A stretch of 64,000 nucleotides of DNA from Sinomicrobium pectinilyticum (GTDB lineage: Bacteria; Bacteroidota; Bacteroidia; Flavobacteriales; Flavobacteriaceae), in NCBI RefSeq assembly GCF_003725735.1, contig NZ_RJTM01000059.1:59682-123681 (forward strand), read 5' to 3'. This document shows positions 53,334 to 63,600 of this stretch, piece by piece. The first letter of the stretch is position 1. Each line of letters opens with the position of its first letter. The notes under the pieces are model-generated. The model was not told where the DNA came from and made no database searches. It worked only from the letters and a program-made list of their open reading frames with translations. A program made the position numbers and the translations under genes.

Positions 53334-56300
53334 ATGAAAAAACTTCTTAAGCGTAAAAGTAATTTTCAGCTATTAAAATTTGACCTTAAGATGAAGCTAA
53401 GTGCACTTTTCCTGCTAACGGCACTTTTTGCAATGCATGCGAATACTTCCTATTCGCAGCGTAATAAGGTCTCTTTGGATATCAGTAAAAAATCTGTCCG
53501 GCAGGTTCTGGAGCAGATAGAGCGTAAAACAGATTACCGGTTTGTGTATAAGCTGGATGATGTGGACCTGAACCGGAAGGTAACCTTGAAGGTGTCCGAT
53601 GAACTGATTACTAAAGTTCTCGATGTGATTTTCAACAATTCGGAAACGGAATATGCCATTCTGGATAAGCAGGTTTTCCTTTTAAAGAAGAAAACACAAA
53701 GCCTGTCCGACCCGCCTTCTGCCGGTCCTGTTACACCGGGCCCGGTGCAACTCCAGGTTACCGGGGTTGTCACGGACGATCAGGATATACCCCTTCCGGC
53801 TGTGAATATTATTGAAAAAGGGACCGGTAACGGGACCTCCACCGATTTTGACGGAAATTATGCCATTACGGTAAGTGAAGGTGCCGTACTTGTGTTTTCC
53901 GCAATGGGCTTTAAACCGCAGGAAATAACGGTAGGCGACGAAACCACCGTCAATGTGAAATTGCTGCCCAATACGGAGCAGTTGGGTGAAGTGGTGGTAA
54001 CGGCATTGGGTATTAAAAAGGAAAAACGTTCCTTAACGTATGCCGTTACCGAAGTTGGCGGCGATCAGTTTACCCAGGCCAAGGAAACAAACCTGGCCAA
54101 TGCACTTTCCGGGAGGATAGCAGGTGTAAATGTTTCCAGTTTGGCTACCGGCGCAGGGGGATCGAGCCGGGTTGTTATCCGTGGTAATACTTCGTTGTCG
54201 GGAGATAATCAACCGCTATATGTCATTAACGGAATGCCCATGGACAATACCACTATGGGGGGTAGTGCCTCCACAAGCGGGGGAGGTTTTAATATAGATC
54301 ATGGTGATGGTACGGGTGGTATTAACCCGGACGATATCGAATCTATAAGCGTACTGAAAGGGGCTACGGCAGCAGCCCTTTACGGTTCGCGGGCATCTAA
54401 CGGGGCCATAATTATCACTACCAAAAAAGGGGCCCTTCAAGCCGGCATAGGCATTGAGGTAAATTCCAGTTTTACCCTCGATTCCCCTATGGATTTCACT
54501 GACTGGCAATATGTATACGGCCAGGGGAACGGCGGGCAGAAACCCGGCAATCAATCCGAGGCCGTAACCTGGGGTAGAAGGAACTGGGGAGCCCTGATCG
54601 ACGGCTCCGACTATATAGCCTTTGACGGACAATTGCACCCCTATACGGCCAAGAAGAACAATGTCAGGAACTTTTACAATACCGGGACCACTTTTACCAA
54701 TACGGTAGCGATCAGTGGCGGAGGGGAAAAGACCAGCTACAGGTTTTCGGCGTCGGATACCGATAATAAGGGACTGGTGCCCAACAACAGTTTTAACCGG
54801 CGCATCTTCAGCCTGAACTTCAATTCCAGAATAGGAGAAAAACTTACCCTGGAAGGAATGGTCCAGTTCAATAAATCCAAAGCGTATAATAAGTCCAGTG
54901 CCGGAGATGCGACGGGAAATCCCAACTGGGTAAATATGCTCGCCAATACCGTAGATGCCCGGTGGCTCGATCCCGGTTATGACGAAAACGGTACGGAGAT
55001 CGAATGGAACGAAACACCGTATGCTTCAAACCCCTATTTCGTGGCCAATAAGTTTAAGAACACCGAAGTAAGGGACCGTTTTATCGGGCAGTTTTCATTG
55101 AACTACCAGGTCACTGAAGACTTGTCCGTAAAAGGATCGGTAAGTAAGGATTACAGCAATTTTAATTTTACGGCGATTCTGCCTACCGGAACCCTGTACA
55201 CCAACAATGCTGCGGGGGAATATCACGGTTTTGACCTTATCGTGAGCGAGACCAACAGTATGCTGAACATTAACTACAATAAGGATCTGTCCGAGGACTT
55301 AAACCTCGGGGCCATGATAGGCGGGAACATCCGGAAGTACAAGAACGAACAGACGTCTTTTGACGGGACACAGTTTATCATCCCGTTTTTTTACAGTTTT
55401 ACCAATCTGGCTACGAGTACCGCTATCCCGACAAACAAACACCTGACGACGAATTCTTTATTTGCATCCTTTGATCTGAGTTATAAAGATTTCCTTTATA
55501 TAAACGCTACGGCAAGAGAAGACTGGTTTTCTACCTTAACGGCGGCAGATGGCGGCAGCAGCGATAACAACATTTTTTATCCGTCCGTAGGTGCCGGGTT
55601 TATATTTTCGCAGGTATTGAAACTTCCCGAATGGGTGAATTACGGAAAACTTCGTGGTTCCTAGGCACAGGTAGGCGGAGGGTTACCCGATCCTTATACC
55701 CTTAGCGAAAGTTATACCATGGTGCCGAGCAGCGGGGAACCGTTACAACAGGTTACCCAGATTTCAGGGCAACGGCTGCTGGCCAATTCCAATCTGCGGC
55801 CATATACATCCACGACCTATGAATTCGGCCTGGAATCCAAATTATTCGGCAACCGTTTTGGCTTTGATATAGCCTACTACAATAAAACGACAACAGACGA
55901 TATCGTAAATGCGCAATTGCCGGTAACCACGGGATATGAATACACCTATTTTAACGTAGGTAAAGTAGTCAATAAAGGAATAGAAGTTACCCTGGACGGA
56001 ACGCCGGTGAGAAATGACAATTTTACCTGGGATGTCGGTTATAATTTTGCCTATAACAACAGTGAAGTTGTGCAGCTGGCCGAAGGATTGAATACGATTT
56101 CCGTGGCAAGTTCCGTAGGGGCCTGGGCGGAAATCCATCATGAAGTGGGGCAGCCTTTCGGTATTATCAAGGGCTATTCCATGTTGAGGGATGACAACGG
56201 TAATATTGTTTTCGATTCTTCTTCAGGTTTCCCGGTAAAAAGCGAACTGAAAAAAATCGGGAATTCCGTCGCCCCGCTTTCCATGGGACTTAATAATCAT

Positions 56301-56792
56301 TTCAAATACAAGAACTTTTCTTTGGATGTATTGGTCGACGGGAGATTTGGCAATGATGTATTTTCGGTATTAAACGTATATGCCACGCGCTTCGGCCTTT
56401 CCAAAAGAACCCTGGAAGGACGGGAAGAAGGCCTCACATTAACCGGTGTGGATGAAAACGGTAATCCCTATACCAATAATATCCCTTCATCCGACATCCG
56501 GTCCTATTATGAGAATATGAAAAACTATTCGGACCAGTTCATATACGACGGGAGTTTTGTAAAACTGAGACAAGTGGTTTTGAGTTACAATATCCCGGTA
56601 GACAAACTGAAGTTGTTCAAGCTGCAATCCGCATCCGTGTCTTTTATAGCCAGGAACCTGGCCCTGCTCTACAGCAAGACGGACAATTTTGATCCCGAAT
56701 CCGCATTTACCAACGGCAACGCGCAGGGATTCGAATCTTTCGCACTTCCGAGAACACGGAGTTACGGCCTGAACCTAATGCTAAAATTTTAA
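53334..56792 (+). pseudogene. STN-SusC TonB-dependent transporter interrupted by an in-frame TAG
   Basis: One frame runs from ATG 53334 to 56792 (1152 codons) broken only by TAG at 55662-55664, in KLRGS-stop-AQVGGGLPDPY. SusC proteins usually have Trp here (LRxSWAxVG), so TGG to TAG is the likely single change. Before the stop: leader, STN domain (about residues 45-110), carboxypeptidase-like beta domain, and plug with SISVLKGATAAALYGSRASN. The downstream part keeps a normal barrel end. The STN domain contacts FecR. Unless TAG is misread or is a sequencing error, the barrel is truncated. Confidence 0.8.
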
Positions 56793-56803
56793 TGAAGATC
56801 ATC

Positions 56804-58342
56804 ATGAAGAAACTAAACATAAAATACCTCGTCGCTTTATGGATATGGGCGCCGTTGTTCATAGTGTCATGTGACAAAGGTTTTGAAGAAGAGAATACCA
56901 ACCCGGATGCTTCAACCCAGGTGGAACCGGAATATATGTTTACCAAATCGCTTTACGATGCGTTGAATAACAGTACCGGGACAGTATATGAATTTTCTGC
57001 CGGAGGGTTTGTACAGCATTTTGCCACCTATCTGGAAGTTCCGGGGCTGGGAGATAAATATGTCTATACGTCCGGGACATACCCTTATGCCTATTTTTCC
57101 GGGGCTTATGTGGACGGGATCAATGAGATCGGAAAAGTAGTGAATGTGCTGGAAGGTGATGAAGATAAAGTGAATATGCACGCCATTGCTTCCATATGGA
57201 AAGTATATATCTTTCACCGTGTGACCGATCTGTACGGGATGATCCCGTATACGGAGGCCGTTACTGCATATGGCGAAGGGAATTACAGCCCGGCTTATGA
57301 TACCCAGGAAGATATTTATAAAAATATGCTCTCCACATTGCAGACTGCTATCGACGCTTTTGACAGCAGTAAGGAAACCTTTGGCAGCGGCGATCTTATC
57401 TACGGCGGAGATATTGCGAAATGGAGAAAATTCGCCTATTCCCTTATGCTTCGCCTGGCCATGCGGATGACTAAGGTAGATGCTGCTTCTGCACAAACGT
57501 GGGCACAGACAGCGATTGCAGGGGGAGTTATAGAGAATACGGCCGACGAGGCCATCATACCTTATGCGGGCGGACAGGAAATCAATTCCAATCCTATTTC
57601 CTTCCAGTTGCGGAACAATAATTACAGTGCTTCCAACGGGGGATCGAGCAATACCGAAGGAGGAAAGTTCTCAGCAACCTTTATAGACTATCTCAAAGAA
57701 AATAATGATCCCCGCCTGACCTCAATTGCCGCGGTTTGGGTGAACGGGTCACAGGACACTACTACCGCCCTTCAGCAGGGGATGTCAAACGGACTGGTAA
57801 ACAAACCGGGAAATTTCGGGGAATTATCTGAGCCAAACCTGGAAACATTCCTGTCCCTTACCGCATCATTGACCGTAATGGGAAGCGCAGAAATGAACCT
57901 GCTTCTGGCCGAAAGTACCGCACGGGGATGGGCCCAGGGAGATCCGGCGACGTATTATGAGAAAGCAATAACCAATGCTATGAACAATATGGGGGCTCTT
58001 TACGGTAACGCCGCCGCTATCCCGGCCGGAAAAATTCAGGATTATATAGATAGCCACCCTTTGCCGTCTTCTTTTGACGAGCAGATGGAAGCTATCCATA
58101 CCCAGTTCTGGGCATCCGTTTTCCCGGATGAAATAGAGGTATATTCCAACTGGAGGAGAACGGGATACCCCGAACTGACTCCGGTGGATGTCACCGGAAA
58201 CCTGACCAACGGGACTATACCGAGAAGATTAACTTATCCGCCAAGCGAAATAAGTGTAAATACGGAAAGCTACCAGGAAGCAATTAAGGTCCAGGGAGCG
58301 GACACGTTTGTAACACGGGTTTGGTGGGATGTAGAACAATAA
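56804..58342 (+). CDS. SusD-family lipoprotein (SusD-like_2)
   Basis: Start chosen at ATG 56804 (MKKLNIKYLV); a longer start at 56792 is possible. Lipobox Cys near residue 23 (LFIVSCDKG). The 500+ residue protein has the SusD-like_2 pattern (IASIWKVYIFHRVTDLYGMI, IYGGDIAKWRKFAYSLMLRL, MEAIHTQFWASVFPDEIEVY). It is the ligand-capturing lid of the adjacent SusC and ends as the RidA gene begins. The ligand is unknown. Confidence 0.9.
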   Translation: MKKLNIKYLVALWIWAPLFIVSCDKGFEEENTNPDASTQVEPEYMFTKSLYDALNNSTGTVYEFSAGGFVQHFATYLEVPGLGDKYVYTSGTYPYAYFSGAYVDGINEIGKVVNVLEGDEDKVNMHAIASIWKVYIFHRVTDLYGMIPYTEAVTAYGEGNYSPAYDTQEDIYKNMLSTLQTAIDAFDSSKETFGSGDLIYGGDIAKWRKFAYSLMLRLAMRMTKVDAASAQTWAQTAIAGGVIENTADEAIIPYAGGQEINSNPISFQLRNNNYSASNGGSSNTEGGKFSATFIDYLKENNDPRLTSIAAVWVNGSQDTTTALQQGMSNGLVNKPGNFGELSEPNLETFLSLTASLTVMGSAEMNLLLAESTARGWAQGDPATYYEKAITNAMNNMGALYGNAAAIPAGKIQDYIDSHPLPSSFDEQMEAIHTQFWASVFPDEIEVYSNWRRTGYPELTPVDVTGNLTNGTIPRRLTYPPSEISVNTESYQEAIKVQGADTFVTRVWWDVEQ

Positions 58343-58356
58343 AAACAGAGATTATT

Positions 58357-58845
58357 ATGGAAACACAAAGAAGAGGCGCTTTGCGCAAAATTGCTACCTC
58401 GGTTTTCGGTTTGGTCGGAGTAGCAGCTTTCGGAAGAAGTTTAAATTCCGGATCCCCCGGAAATACATCGGCTTCACCGATTACCCGCTTTAAACGGGAA
58501 GAAGATGAAGATCAGGAAGTGCCCCTGTTCTCCAGTTCGGTAGTGCATAACGGATTAGTGTATATCGCCGGGAAAGGAGCGCATTTCGAAGGGGATATCA
58601 AAGACCACACCGAGCACGTTCTGGAGGAACTGAAAAAAGAGCTTGAAAAAGCCGGGTCTTCCATGGAACATGTATTAAAAGTGAATGTATACCTGGCCGA
58701 CCTGCACGATTACAAGGCCATGAATGAGGTATACCATGGCAAATTCGGAAAGAAACCTCCTGTACGTACTACAGTAGCGGTCTACGGAGGGGTCCCCGGA
58801 GATTCGCTTGTGGAAATAGATTGTATAGCAGCGCTAAAATCATAA
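58357..58845 (+). CDS. exported RidA-family (YjgF) protein
   Basis: Start chosen at ATG 58357 (METQRRGALR), 12 codons into the longest frame. The N-terminus has a twin-Arg and hydrophobic stretch (RRGALRKIATSVFGLVGVAA), compatible with a Tat signal. The core keeps the RidA active-site Arg137 (PPVRTTVAVYGG) and Glu153 (LVEIDCIA). RidA enzymes hydrolyse reactive enamine/imine products of PLP lyases. Here it precedes two exported PLP lyases, a matching job. Confidence 0.85.
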   Translation: METQRRGALRKIATSVFGLVGVAAFGRSLNSGSPGNTSASPITRFKREEDEDQEVPLFSSSVVHNGLVYIAGKGAHFEGDIKDHTEHVLEELKKELEKAGSSMEHVLKVNVYLADLHDYKAMNEVYHGKFGKKPPVRTTVAVYGGVPGDSLVEIDCIAALKS

Positions 58846-58848
58846 ACT

Positions 58849-60081
58849 ATGATAAGCAGACGCAGGCTAATACAACAAATATCAGCCCTCCCGCTTATGG
58901 GAGGTCTGATGTCTTTTGATCTTGCAGGAGCATCCCGCCTGATACTGCCCGATGCAACAATACCAACCGCCCGTAATTATTTCCAGGAACTGGGTGTCCG
59001 AACCTTTATCAATGCGGCCGGCACCTATACGTCCATGACCGGGTCTCTGATGGCAGATGAGGTAAAACAGGCGTATATGAGGACTTCCGAGGACTTTGTC
59101 GATATTGATGAACTTCAGGACAAAGTCGGACAGCGGATAGCGTCTTTACTCGGGTGTGAAGCGGCTACGGTCACTTCGGGGGCAGCTTCGGCAATTACCC
59201 TTGGTACTGCGGGAGTGTTGACCGGTACCGATCCGGAAAAGGCGGCAAAGCTTCCGCATTTGGCAGGAACGGGTATGAAAACCGAAGTGATCATGCAGCG
59301 CAAGCATTACATAGAATACGCTCATGCTATTGAAAATTGCGGGGTAAAGATCGTATATGTAGATACAAAAGAAGAACTTAAAAGAGCGATCAATAAAAAC
59401 ACCGCTATGTATTACTTCGTGAATTTTCTGAATTACGAAGGGCAGATACAGTGGGACGGTGTCCTCGAAGTCTGCCGGCAGTATAATATACCTACGATGA
59501 TAGACTGTGCCGCCGATGTGCCACCCGTGGAAAACCTTTCGAAATATACCGATATGGGGTTCGATATGGTGTGTTTCTCCGGGGGTAAGGGGCTTCGTGG
59601 CCCACAGAGCGCGGGGGTACTTCTCGGAAAGAAGAAGTATATCGATGCCGCCAGGGTAAGCGCCCCGCCGCGGGGAAATACTATCGGCAGGGGAATGAAA
59701 GTAAACAAGGAGGAGATCATAGCCATGATGGTAGCCATTGAGAGTTATCTGAAACGTGACCATGAAAAGGATTGGGCTTTGTGGGAGAGCCAGGTCAATC
59801 ACATAAAGAACAGCATTGGCGATATTCCCGGACTTGAAGCAAAAATAGATGTGCCCGTTTTGGCCAACGTGGTACCTACGCTGAACCTTTCATGGAACAC
59901 ACAGCAAGTGAAAATCTCGGGAGACCGGCTGAAGGAGGAAATGCGGAAAGGGCATCCTTCTATAGAAATTGCAGGTGGCGGTAAAAATTCGGTAAGTATT
60001 ACCACCTGGATGCTGAAACCCGGCCAGGAGCGCATAGTTGCCTCCAGGCTATCCGAAATATTACACCAAAAAAGTATATGA
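58849..60081 (+). CDS. exported SelA-like PLP-dependent lyase (DgaE-like), copy 1
   Basis: A 410-residue fold-type-I PLP enzyme of the SelA-like/D-glucosaminate-6-phosphate ammonia-lyase group. Motifs: LGCEAATVTSGAASAITLGT, Asp219 (TMIDCAADVPP) and the Schiff-base Lys247 (FSGGKGLRGPQSAG). The N-terminus MISRRRLIQQISALPLMGGL is Tat-like, unusual for this group, which is normally cytoplasmic. It overlaps the following amidohydrolase by 4 bases, and a paralogue lies at 62324. Substrate unknown; the neighbours suggest an amino acid- or aminosugar acid-like compound. Confidence 0.85.
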   Translation: MISRRRLIQQISALPLMGGLMSFDLAGASRLILPDATIPTARNYFQELGVRTFINAAGTYTSMTGSLMADEVKQAYMRTSEDFVDIDELQDKVGQRIASLLGCEAATVTSGAASAITLGTAGVLTGTDPEKAAKLPHLAGTGMKTEVIMQRKHYIEYAHAIENCGVKIVYVDTKEELKRAINKNTAMYYFVNFLNYEGQIQWDGVLEVCRQYNIPTMIDCAADVPPVENLSKYTDMGFDMVCFSGGKGLRGPQSAGVLLGKKKYIDAARVSAPPRGNTIGRGMKVNKEEIIAMMVAIESYLKRDHEKDWALWESQVNHIKNSIGDIPGLEAKIDVPVLANVVPTLNLSWNTQQVKISGDRLKEEMRKGHPSIEIAGGGKNSVSITTWMLKPGQERIVASRLSEILHQKSI

Positions 60082-61346
60082 TGCAAAACAGAAGAATAAT
60101 CCTTAGTACAATTATATGTGTTTTATTTCCGCTATTACACGCCGTAGCCCAGAAATACGATCTGTTAATTCAGGAAGGGACGGTAATAGACCCGAAAAAT
60201 AAAATACGCGAAAAAGTAATGGATATAGCTATTAGCAACGATACCATAGTAGCCGTATCCGGCCGTTTGAATCCCAAAGATGCCAAAAAGGTAGTTAATG
60301 TAAAAGGGCTGTATGTAACCCCGGGCCTTATAGACCTGCACAGTCACCATTTTTTCGGGACGGAAGAAAATCACTATCTCTGTAACGGGTATTACGCCGT
60401 ACAGCCCGATGCCTTCACCTTTCGTTCGGGAGTGACCACGGCAATTGATGCCGGAAGCTCCGGGTGGAAGAGTTTCGAAAAATACAAGAAACAGACAATA
60501 GCACATTCCAAAACAAGAATACTGTCCTTTTTGAATATTGTCGGCGAAGGGATGCGTGGCGGTGTGTGGGAGCAGGACCTGCAGGATATGAACGCAAAAA
60601 TGACGGCATTGACCATAGCGCAGAACCCGGAGCTTATAGGTATAAAAGTAGCACATTATTCCGGTGCCGAATGGACCCCTATTGAGCGTGCCGTTGAAGC
60701 AGGAAGACTGGCGAATGTTCCCGTAATGATAGATTTCGGCGGACATGAACCCCCGCTTTCGCTGACCAAATTGTTGCTGGAAGAATTGCGTCCCGGGGAC
60801 ATTTTTACCCATATGTACGCCAATCTTGCCGATGTCCGTATGACCATACTAAACCCGGAAACCGGAGAGTTGTATGATTACGCCACAAAAGCCAGGGAAA
60901 GAGGAATCGTTTTCGACGTCGGCCATGGCGGTGGTAGTTTTGCATTCGCCCAGGCAATACCAGCAATAAAAAAGGGTTTTTTCCCGGATGCGATCAGTAC
61001 CGATATCCATACGGAAAGTATGAACGGGGGGATGAAAGACCAGCTTAACGTCATGTCCAAATTCCTGAATCTGGGAATGTCCCTTGCTGATGTTATCAAA
61101 GCTTCGAGCTGGAAACCCGCGCAGGTAATACACCATGAAGAATTAGGAAATCTCAGCGTTGGCAGTGTGGCAGACATTGCCGTTTTATCCGTATTGAAAG
61201 GAGATTTCGGTTTTATAGACAGTGCGGGAAACAAGATGAAAGGCAACCGGAAGCTGCAGTGTGAAATGACCGTCAGGGCCGGGGAAATCGTATATGATCT
61301 CAACGGATTGTCCAGCCCCATGTGGGATGCTTCCGATGCCCGGTAA
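60078..61346 (+). CDS. exported amidohydrolase (EF_0837/deacetylase-like)
   Basis: A 422-residue metal-dependent hydrolase with Sec-type leader (ends LLHAVAQ). Motifs: VTPGLIDLHSHHFFG (metal His pair), GIKVAHYSGAEWT, MIDFGGHEPP, FTHMYAN, FDVGHGGGSF, and the catalytic Asp in ISTDIHTESMNGG. Group members act as deacetylases or amidohydrolases and are genetically paired with SelA-like lyases, as here (4-base overlap). It may remove an acyl or amide group before the lyase acts. Confidence 0.85.
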   Translation: MMQNRRIILSTIICVLFPLLHAVAQKYDLLIQEGTVIDPKNKIREKVMDIAISNDTIVAVSGRLNPKDAKKVVNVKGLYVTPGLIDLHSHHFFGTEENHYLCNGYYAVQPDAFTFRSGVTTAIDAGSSGWKSFEKYKKQTIAHSKTRILSFLNIVGEGMRGGVWEQDLQDMNAKMTALTIAQNPELIGIKVAHYSGAEWTPIERAVEAGRLANVPVMIDFGGHEPPLSLTKLLLEELRPGDIFTHMYANLADVRMTILNPETGELYDYATKARERGIVFDVGHGGGSFAFAQAIPAIKKGFFPDAISTDIHTESMNGGMKDQLNVMSKFLNLGMSLADVIKASSWKPAQVIHHEELGNLSVGSVADIAVLSVLKGDFGFIDSAGNKMKGNRKLQCEMTVRAGEIVYDLNGLSSPMWDASDAR

Positions 61347-61366
61347 ATCATTAAAAAAATTCACTT

Positions 61367-62296
61367 ATGTGCAAACCCAATAAGATATTCGCATTTCTGG
61401 CCCTGCTTAGTTTTGGCTTTACGCAATCCTATGGCCAGGAGATCAGCAAAGAAGAACTCGTGTATTTAACCGGGGCCTGGACAGGGGAACGGTTTGATAA
61501 CGGTCGCCCTAAAATACCGGATGACCTTATCGAACGTGCAAGGGATATTTCCATAGATGAAGCCTGGCAGATATTAAATAACGAAGGTTATAATTCCCAG
61601 TATGAAGGCGATTGGAAAATACTGGACAAAGACATAGCCATTGCAGGCCGTGCCGTAACGGCCATGTTCCTGCCGAGTCGCCCGGATGTGGAAGACCGGA
61701 TCAAAAAAAGAGGAAAAGAAGAAGGCCGTGCAGGAAATACTAATTCATGGCCTATCGAAACACTTACCAAAGGCGATGTTTATGTCGCCGATTCCTTCGG
61801 GAAGACCATGGGAGGTACCCTGATAGGTGATAACCTGGGAAATGCCATTTATGCAAAAAGCGGTAACGGTGTTGTGTTTTACGGTTCTTCCAGGGACATG
61901 GAAGGATTATCGGAGATAAAAGGATTTAACGCTTTTGTAAAAAACTGGAATCCTACTTACCTGAAAGATGTTATGCTTGCCGGATTGAATACACCGATAC
62001 GTATGGGACAGGCCGTAGTGATGCCCGGTGACCTGGTGCTCGCCAAACCGGAAGGGGTTATTTTTATTCCTGCCCACCTGGCGGAAAAGGTGGTTATGAC
62101 CGCCGAATTTATAACGCTTCGGGATCAGTTCGGTCAGCAAATGCTGAGGGAGGGGACTTATACCTCCGGACAGATAGACAGTGAATGGACAGGTGAGATC
62201 AGGGAGCATTTTTTACAATGGCTGAACCGGCATGAAGCCGAATTGCCTATGAGCCGGGAAAGACTGGATGAGTTTATGAAGGAGAGAACCTGGTAA
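61367..62296 (+). CDS. exported RraA-family protein (aldolase/decarboxylase-like)
   Basis: A 309-residue protein with Sec leader (ends QSYGQE). The RraA fold signature is present: GDVYVADSFGKTMGGTLIGD, GNAIYAKSGNGVVFYGSSRD, VVMPGDLVLAKPEGVIFIPA. RraA-fold proteins include HMG/CHA aldolases and oxaloacetate decarboxylases. The length exceeds the usual ~160-230 because of an N-terminal extension and a helical C-terminus. Same operon, consistent with a downstream carbon-chain-splitting step. Confidence 0.8.
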   Translation: MCKPNKIFAFLALLSFGFTQSYGQEISKEELVYLTGAWTGERFDNGRPKIPDDLIERARDISIDEAWQILNNEGYNSQYEGDWKILDKDIAIAGRAVTAMFLPSRPDVEDRIKKRGKEEGRAGNTNSWPIETLTKGDVYVADSFGKTMGGTLIGDNLGNAIYAKSGNGVVFYGSSRDMEGLSEIKGFNAFVKNWNPTYLKDVMLAGLNTPIRMGQAVVMPGDLVLAKPEGVIFIPAHLAEKVVMTAEFITLRDQFGQQMLREGTYTSGQIDSEWTGEIREHFLQWLNRHEAELPMSRERLDEFMKERTW

Positions 62297-62323
62297 AGTC
62301 ATATAACCATCTAAACAAATTAC

Positions 62324-63568
62324 ATGAAACGAAGAGATATTGTCAAGGGATTGCCATTGCTTCCCTTGATGGGAGGTATTACCGCGGGGGGATTATTCCC
62401 TTCCGGTGCCCTCTTTGGAGAAAATAGTACTCCCCGGTCCAATATCCCCGATTATTTTGAGGAGCTGGGCATTACCAGGGTTATCAATGCTGCGGCAACC
62501 ATGACCTATTTGTCGGGTTCCCTGATGCTGCCGGAAGTATTGGAGGCCGTTACTGCCACGGCACATGATTTTGCCGATATGCATGAATTGCAGGATAAAG
62601 TAGGTGCGAAAATTGCCGAAATGTTACATTGCGAAGCGGCGATAGTTACTTCCGGTGCTGCATGCGCCCTGGTTCTGGGAACGGCCGCTGCCATAACAGG
62701 GACGGATGAAAACAAGCGCAAGCAAATTCCCAATCTCCCCGGGCCACGGCCGGAGGTAATTATGCAGAAGAAACACCGTTACGTTTTTGACCAGGCCATT
62801 ACCACTACCGGGGCAAAGATCGTAGAGGTAGAAAATGCCGTGGACATGGAAAAAGCCATAAATGAAAGGACAGTCATGGCTTTATTTTTTAATGCGGCGA
62901 CTTCCTGGTATGGCGGAGAGGACAGTATTGGCCATGAGGAGTTCATCGCTATTTGCAAGCGGCATCATATCCCGACCTTTATCGATGCGGCGGCAGATGT
63001 TCCCCCGGTCGAGAACCTGTTTAAATACCAGAAAATGGGTTTTGACATGGTTACTTTTTCCGGGGGTAAAATGATCCGCGGACCACAAAGCGCAGGATTG
63101 CTTTTCGGCAGGAAAGACCTGATCGAAGCTGCCAAACTGAATCACAGCCCCTACGAAGCTCCTATAGGAAGGCCGATGAAAGTAAATAAAGAAGAGATTT
63201 TCGGAATGTATGCCGCCCTGAAAACATATTTGCAAAGAGACCATAAAAAAGAGTGGCGGGAATGGTTAAGGAGAACGTCGTCCATAAAACATATTCTGAC
63301 GGAAGTTTCCGGTGTCAGGACAAAAGTATATATCCCGGAAGGGCGTGCCAATGTGTTTCCGTCTCTGGATGTTTATTGGGACAAGAAAGATATATTTATA
63401 GAGCCTAAGGAGGTTTATGAAAAACTGAAAAACGGTAATCCGAGCATAGTGACCAGTCTGGCTACCAGAAATTCCAGAGAAGTATTGAATGTCGGTGTGG
63501 TTTTATTAAAACCGGAACAGGTAGATATTGTAGCCAACACGGTAAAAGAGATATTAAAACAAGGTTGA
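62324..63568 (+). CDS. exported SelA-like PLP-dependent lyase, copy 2
   Basis: A 414-residue paralogue of the enzyme at 58849, collinear along its length. Motifs: LHCEAAIVTSGAACALVLGT, Asp221 (TFIDAAADVPP) and Lys249 (FSGGKMIRGPQSAG). N-terminus MKRRDIVKGLPLLPLMGG is again Tat-like. The two may work as a heteromer or on successive or stereochemically different substrates. Final enzyme of the operon before a DUF4440 lipoprotein. Confidence 0.85.
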   Translation: MKRRDIVKGLPLLPLMGGITAGGLFPSGALFGENSTPRSNIPDYFEELGITRVINAAATMTYLSGSLMLPEVLEAVTATAHDFADMHELQDKVGAKIAEMLHCEAAIVTSGAACALVLGTAAAITGTDENKRKQIPNLPGPRPEVIMQKKHRYVFDQAITTTGAKIVEVENAVDMEKAINERTVMALFFNAATSWYGGEDSIGHEEFIAICKRHHIPTFIDAAADVPPVENLFKYQKMGFDMVTFSGGKMIRGPQSAGLLFGRKDLIEAAKLNHSPYEAPIGRPMKVNKEEIFGMYAALKTYLQRDHKKEWREWLRRTSSIKHILTEVSGVRTKVYIPEGRANVFPSLDVYWDKKDIFIEPKEVYEKLKNGNPSIVTSLATRNSREVLNVGVVLLKPEQVDIVANTVKEILKQG

Positions 63569-63600
63569 TTTACAGACCGGACCCACCAAAACACCAAATT

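Noticed and set aside
58849..60081. Selenocysteine synthase (SelA)
   Set aside because: The fold and Lys site are SelA-like, but the enzyme is exported, paired with an amidohydrolase, and duplicated. No selB, selD or tRNA-Sec is in view, so a catabolic lyase is a better reading.
59146..60086. Minus-strand ORFs (95-218 codons) opposite the PLP lyase
   Set aside because: Antisense shadows of the clear plus-strand enzyme; their text has no recognisable domain.
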